DNA of 64,000 bases from contig OX637292.1 in assembly GCA_951799445.1 (NCBI GenBank), positions 15,503,296-15,567,295 of the forward strand. The letters run 5' to 3'. Shown here one piece after another: positions 61,102-64,000 of this stretch. This DNA is from Pseudisothecium myosuroides. Lineage: Eukaryota > Streptophyta > Bryopsida > Hypnales > Lembophyllaceae. Numbering within the stretch: position 1 is the first letter of the stretch; each line of letters begins with the position of its first letter. The notes under the pieces are model-generated. The model made no database searches. It was not told the origin of the DNA and saw only the letters and a program-made list of their open reading frames with translations. Made by a program: the position numbers and the translations under genes.

Positions 61102-64000
61102 ATGGCGACTACTCCTGCGGCAATCCTCACACGTCCACGGCGCCGGGAGGTGCACTCAAACTACTCTGAAAGCTTTCCTCCATCTTTGCAAAATGATCAC
61201 TTTCGGAACTTTGATGTAGGAATTCATGAGCAAGTGATCAAAGTGCGCATGGGTGCAGTTATGGCTGCGCCAGTTGATGCGGACATGGAGCCGCCTCAGT
61301 AACACTGGCAACAACCGCGACACTCCGCTTGGTAATCAATCCAGTCTCTTAAAGTGGGAGAAATATCGACTTTGGCGTGAATATAAATTGTATATCGTGC
61401 ACAGCATTGTTCTCAGTTTTCTGATACCTCATGACTGGATTGCAGGCTTTGAAGATGAGCCAGCGGCGCTCTGGTTCGATTTGGAAGAGCTTGAGCAGAT
61501 TGAGCAGCGCGTCCAGCAGGATTTTGGATCCGTTACCTCGGGTAAGATCGAATTCGGAGGGATTCTGTTCTGCAGCTTTGAGAAAGATTGTTGTGTTATT
61601 TGTTTTTGCAGAAAAAATTTGAGCTCTGTAGTCGCTGTGCAGGTTTGCGAGGGGTGACGACGACCGGGACGACGACGTCGTTGTTGCGAGGGCAATCCGA
61701 AACCCTGCGCCAGCAGTTCATCGAGCATCGTCAGTTTCGGTATTCTGTGTGCTTCCTCGTGAGATCAAAATCGCCCTTTCATGTTGCATGTGATTGTGAT
61801 CTCATAGGAAAAAAACCATAAACTCCCATGTAGTCTCAGCATCCCTTGTACAAGGAAATGTTGGAAATGACACACAGGGGTCGCATAGAAACTCCTCGTG
61901 ACTGAAATTCCTGGGTACACTCTGATCTTTGCAACATTTTTTCTGAACTTATGCTGGCGCTCATCTGTGCAGAGTCGCTGTGCACACGTGGAATGTGGCA
62001 GGGAAGCCCCCTCCCGACGACCTGGATATGGAAGGCTGGATCCACAACGCCTCTCTCCCTGCGGACATCTACGTCTTCGGGTATGTATGCACACACAACG
62101 CAATAGAGGAAACTCTTTTCAAGCATTTCTTCCATTTTAGAATAAATTCTAAAGCATTCGTGGTTTGGACTGCAGCTTCCAGGAGGTGGTGCCCTTGAAC
62201 GCCAACAACGTACTCTGCATGCAAAACGAAGGGCCCGCGGCGCTCTGGGAGGCCAAGATTCGAGAAACGCTCAACAAAAGCGTCACACAACAGCAAGCTC
62301 TCCAGAGGACTATGAGTGTGCCGCTGTCAACTCGCAATGCCGCTGTCAACGTGACGGTCACGGAGGTCCCGGAAGTCTCCGACGTCGAGAGGTTGATCGC
62401 CGAGCTCAGCAACCTAATCCCCGAAAATCCTGCCTCTCACGGCACCGCTTTCAAACCTGGCAACCAGCTCTCGCCCAGAAAGACGGCACAAAGTGGAGAT
62501 TCCCGGCAGCAGATGTACACGCGAGTTGCAAGCAAGCAGATGGTGGGGCTCTTCATCACAGTGTGGATTCGCTCCCACCTCTGGCGCCATGTTCATAACG
62601 TGCAAGTCTCCACTGTCGGGTGCGGACTCATGAATCACCTCGGCAACAAGGTACGCACACACCGCGGATTGCAACGACCTTAAAAGCAATTCAGAGTTGC
62701 AACCGCCTGTGGTAAATTTCACGTCATTGAAGTGAAGCTCATTTCGCTACATAAGCTGACTTGCATAAAAATTTCAACGAATAGGCAAATTGCAGTAGGT
62801 GAGACTGCATGAAACTCATGACTGACTGATTCTACATGAAAGACACATTTTTTTGAGAAAGTAGTGGATTAAGATGGAAGAGCTGATGAGAAAAAAGAGT
62901 GAAGGAACATTATGTTTAATAATTTTGCAGGAGTAATGGCAGGACAGAAGGAGCAAATCTCTGGATACGAGAACATTAGCTTAAGCTTGTCATAACAATT
63001 TTGCATATCTTATAAGGTTAGGGTTTGGTGGCGTTACAGGGCTCGATATCTGTGAGTATGTTTCTTCACTACACGAGCTTCTGCTTTGTGTGCTCGCACT
63101 TGACGTCCGGCCACAAGGAGGGCGACGCGCTCCGTCGAAATGGCGACGTCGCCGAGATTCTTCGCCGAACGAAGTTCCCTCGCCTGGCGAAGCTCTTAGG
63201 GCTCGGACTTCCCGAGAAGATCTTAGCACATGAGTAAGCAAATCTCTCTGACACCAAACCGTCTTCGTCGTAAACCTCATCTTCATTACAATGGCAAAAT
63301 TTCACGAAAGTGGCAGGCATAGAACAGGCTAAGTATTAAGGAATCTCTGCAGGAATAGATTTGCATTGCCTGACTGAAACTTGTGACAATTCTGAGTTAT
63401 CTACTCAACAGAAAACTGGAGCGCAACTGAAGTTCATATCAATCCTCGTCCTTAGATTTTCAAGGTTTCAGTTGACCACCTCAAAACACACATCTGAAAT
63501 TGCAGCTCTAGGCACTCTGAAGATCTGCCAGTTTCTCGTATGAATGTGACCATCGCAGCTGTAGATCATCTCCCATTTTTGACATACAGAAACAACGACT
63601 GCACACAATCGTCACCTAATTAGCTCTGTCTCGATTTCTGCAGTCGCGTTATATGGCTCGGCGACTTGAACTACCGCCTGGCGTTGCCGGACAAGGAAAC
63701 GTGGACCCTCGTGAAACGAGGCGACTGGGCAAGCCTTTTACGCAATGACCAGGTACCGAGTTTGGCCATCCTTTGAAATTCATAACATTCTTATAAGCGC
63801 ATCATCTTCCTGTTCATCCGACAATGTAGAAAAAACAGGATATGAATTCGATTCCATCTATATGCTTGAGATCGAATAGTGTGCTACAATATCTACGAAA
63901 TGCTTAGTTACGCACAAGTATCAGTGTGCAAGATACTGTAAGAAAGCTATGCTATTGAAGAGCTTGATTGCCGTTAGCAATTTCGTTTCTTAAAATTGTT
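61102..64000 (+). CDS. Type I inositol-polyphosphate 5-phosphatase (3' end beyond right edge)
   Basis: Plant type I 5PTase, which removes the 5-phosphate from soluble inositol phosphates and/or phosphoinositides in calcium and phosphoinositide signalling. Phase-consistent exons lie near 61102-61149, 61259-61331, 61446-61541, 61643-61739, 61973-62080, 62176-62650, 63040-63233 and 63644-63752, with the rest beyond the window. The N-terminus RRRELWLRQLMRTW resembles the family's WPxxVxxKWLNI block. Next come LRGQSETLRQQFIEH, then the catalytic domain start VAVHTWNVAGKPP and DIYVFGFQEVVPLNANNVLC. The type I-specific insert follows, then FCFVCSHLTSGHKEGD and RVIWLGDLNYRLALPD, a core active-site block. 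The final catalytic motif is not in view. The first intron has an alternative short form (about 43 bp), so the first exon junction is the weakest. Confidence 0.9.

Noticed and set aside
1..64000. CRISPR array, bacterial operon, organelle or viral segment
   Set aside because: No regularly spaced repeats with unique spacers, no bacterial gene organisation, and the genes are spliced nuclear plant genes; no viral protein was recognised.
1..64000. tRNA or rRNA genes
   Set aside because: No stretch with convincing conserved tRNA boxes or rRNA sequence was noticed by eye; a tRNAscan-type run would be needed to exclude a tRNA fully.

Overview
This is nuclear DNA from a land plant. The genes carry many GT-AG introns of roughly 80 to 1,600 bp, and the families present are plant ones: the amidohydrolase/glutamine-synthetase fusion NodGS (FluG type), a chloroplast-style P-class PPR protein and a type I inositol-polyphosphate 5-phosphatase. 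The intergenic DNA is AT-rich and full of short inverted-repeat transposons. The sequence alone does not let me name the species or decide between an angiosperm and a lycophyte or bryophyte.

Layout. The left part is read from the minus strand. It holds an importin-beta-like transport receptor (187-8996, 3' end beyond the left edge), NodGS (11222-20102, complete) and, after about 11 kb of gene-free AT-rich repeat DNA (21.1-32.7 kb), a three-exon PPR gene (32793-35614). The centre (about 36.5-41.6 kb) is a PIF/Harbinger DNA transposon. Its two genes, a Myb/trihelix-like ORF1 on the plus strand and a DDE transposase on the minus strand, both read open and converge. The right part is read from the plus strand: PDCD5 (45002-46727), an unrecognised and probably broken coding region (50452-51734) and a type I inositol-polyphosphate 5-phosphatase (61102 to the right edge). 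No operon-like or obvious functional link joins these genes. They act separately in nuclear transport, nitrogen/C1-type metabolism or its non-catalytic derivative, organelle RNA processing, DNA-binding or cell-death-related functions, and phosphoinositide signalling.

Mobile DNA is the most striking content. I can read terminal inverted repeats for at least five kinds of non-autonomous element: TTAA-flanked elements starting CCC (a piggyBac-like signature), CACTA-like, Stowaway/mariner-like (TA), Tourist/Harbinger-like (TTA), and one of uncertain class flanked by TA. A short intronic repeat family occurs in the introns of all three minus-strand genes. Other points of interest are an in-frame 15-bp minisatellite in the importin gene, a PDCD5 first coding exon made of the start codon alone, and a possible GC-AG intron in NodGS. 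Exon borders were placed by eye from splice signals and reading phase and may be off by a base or two.
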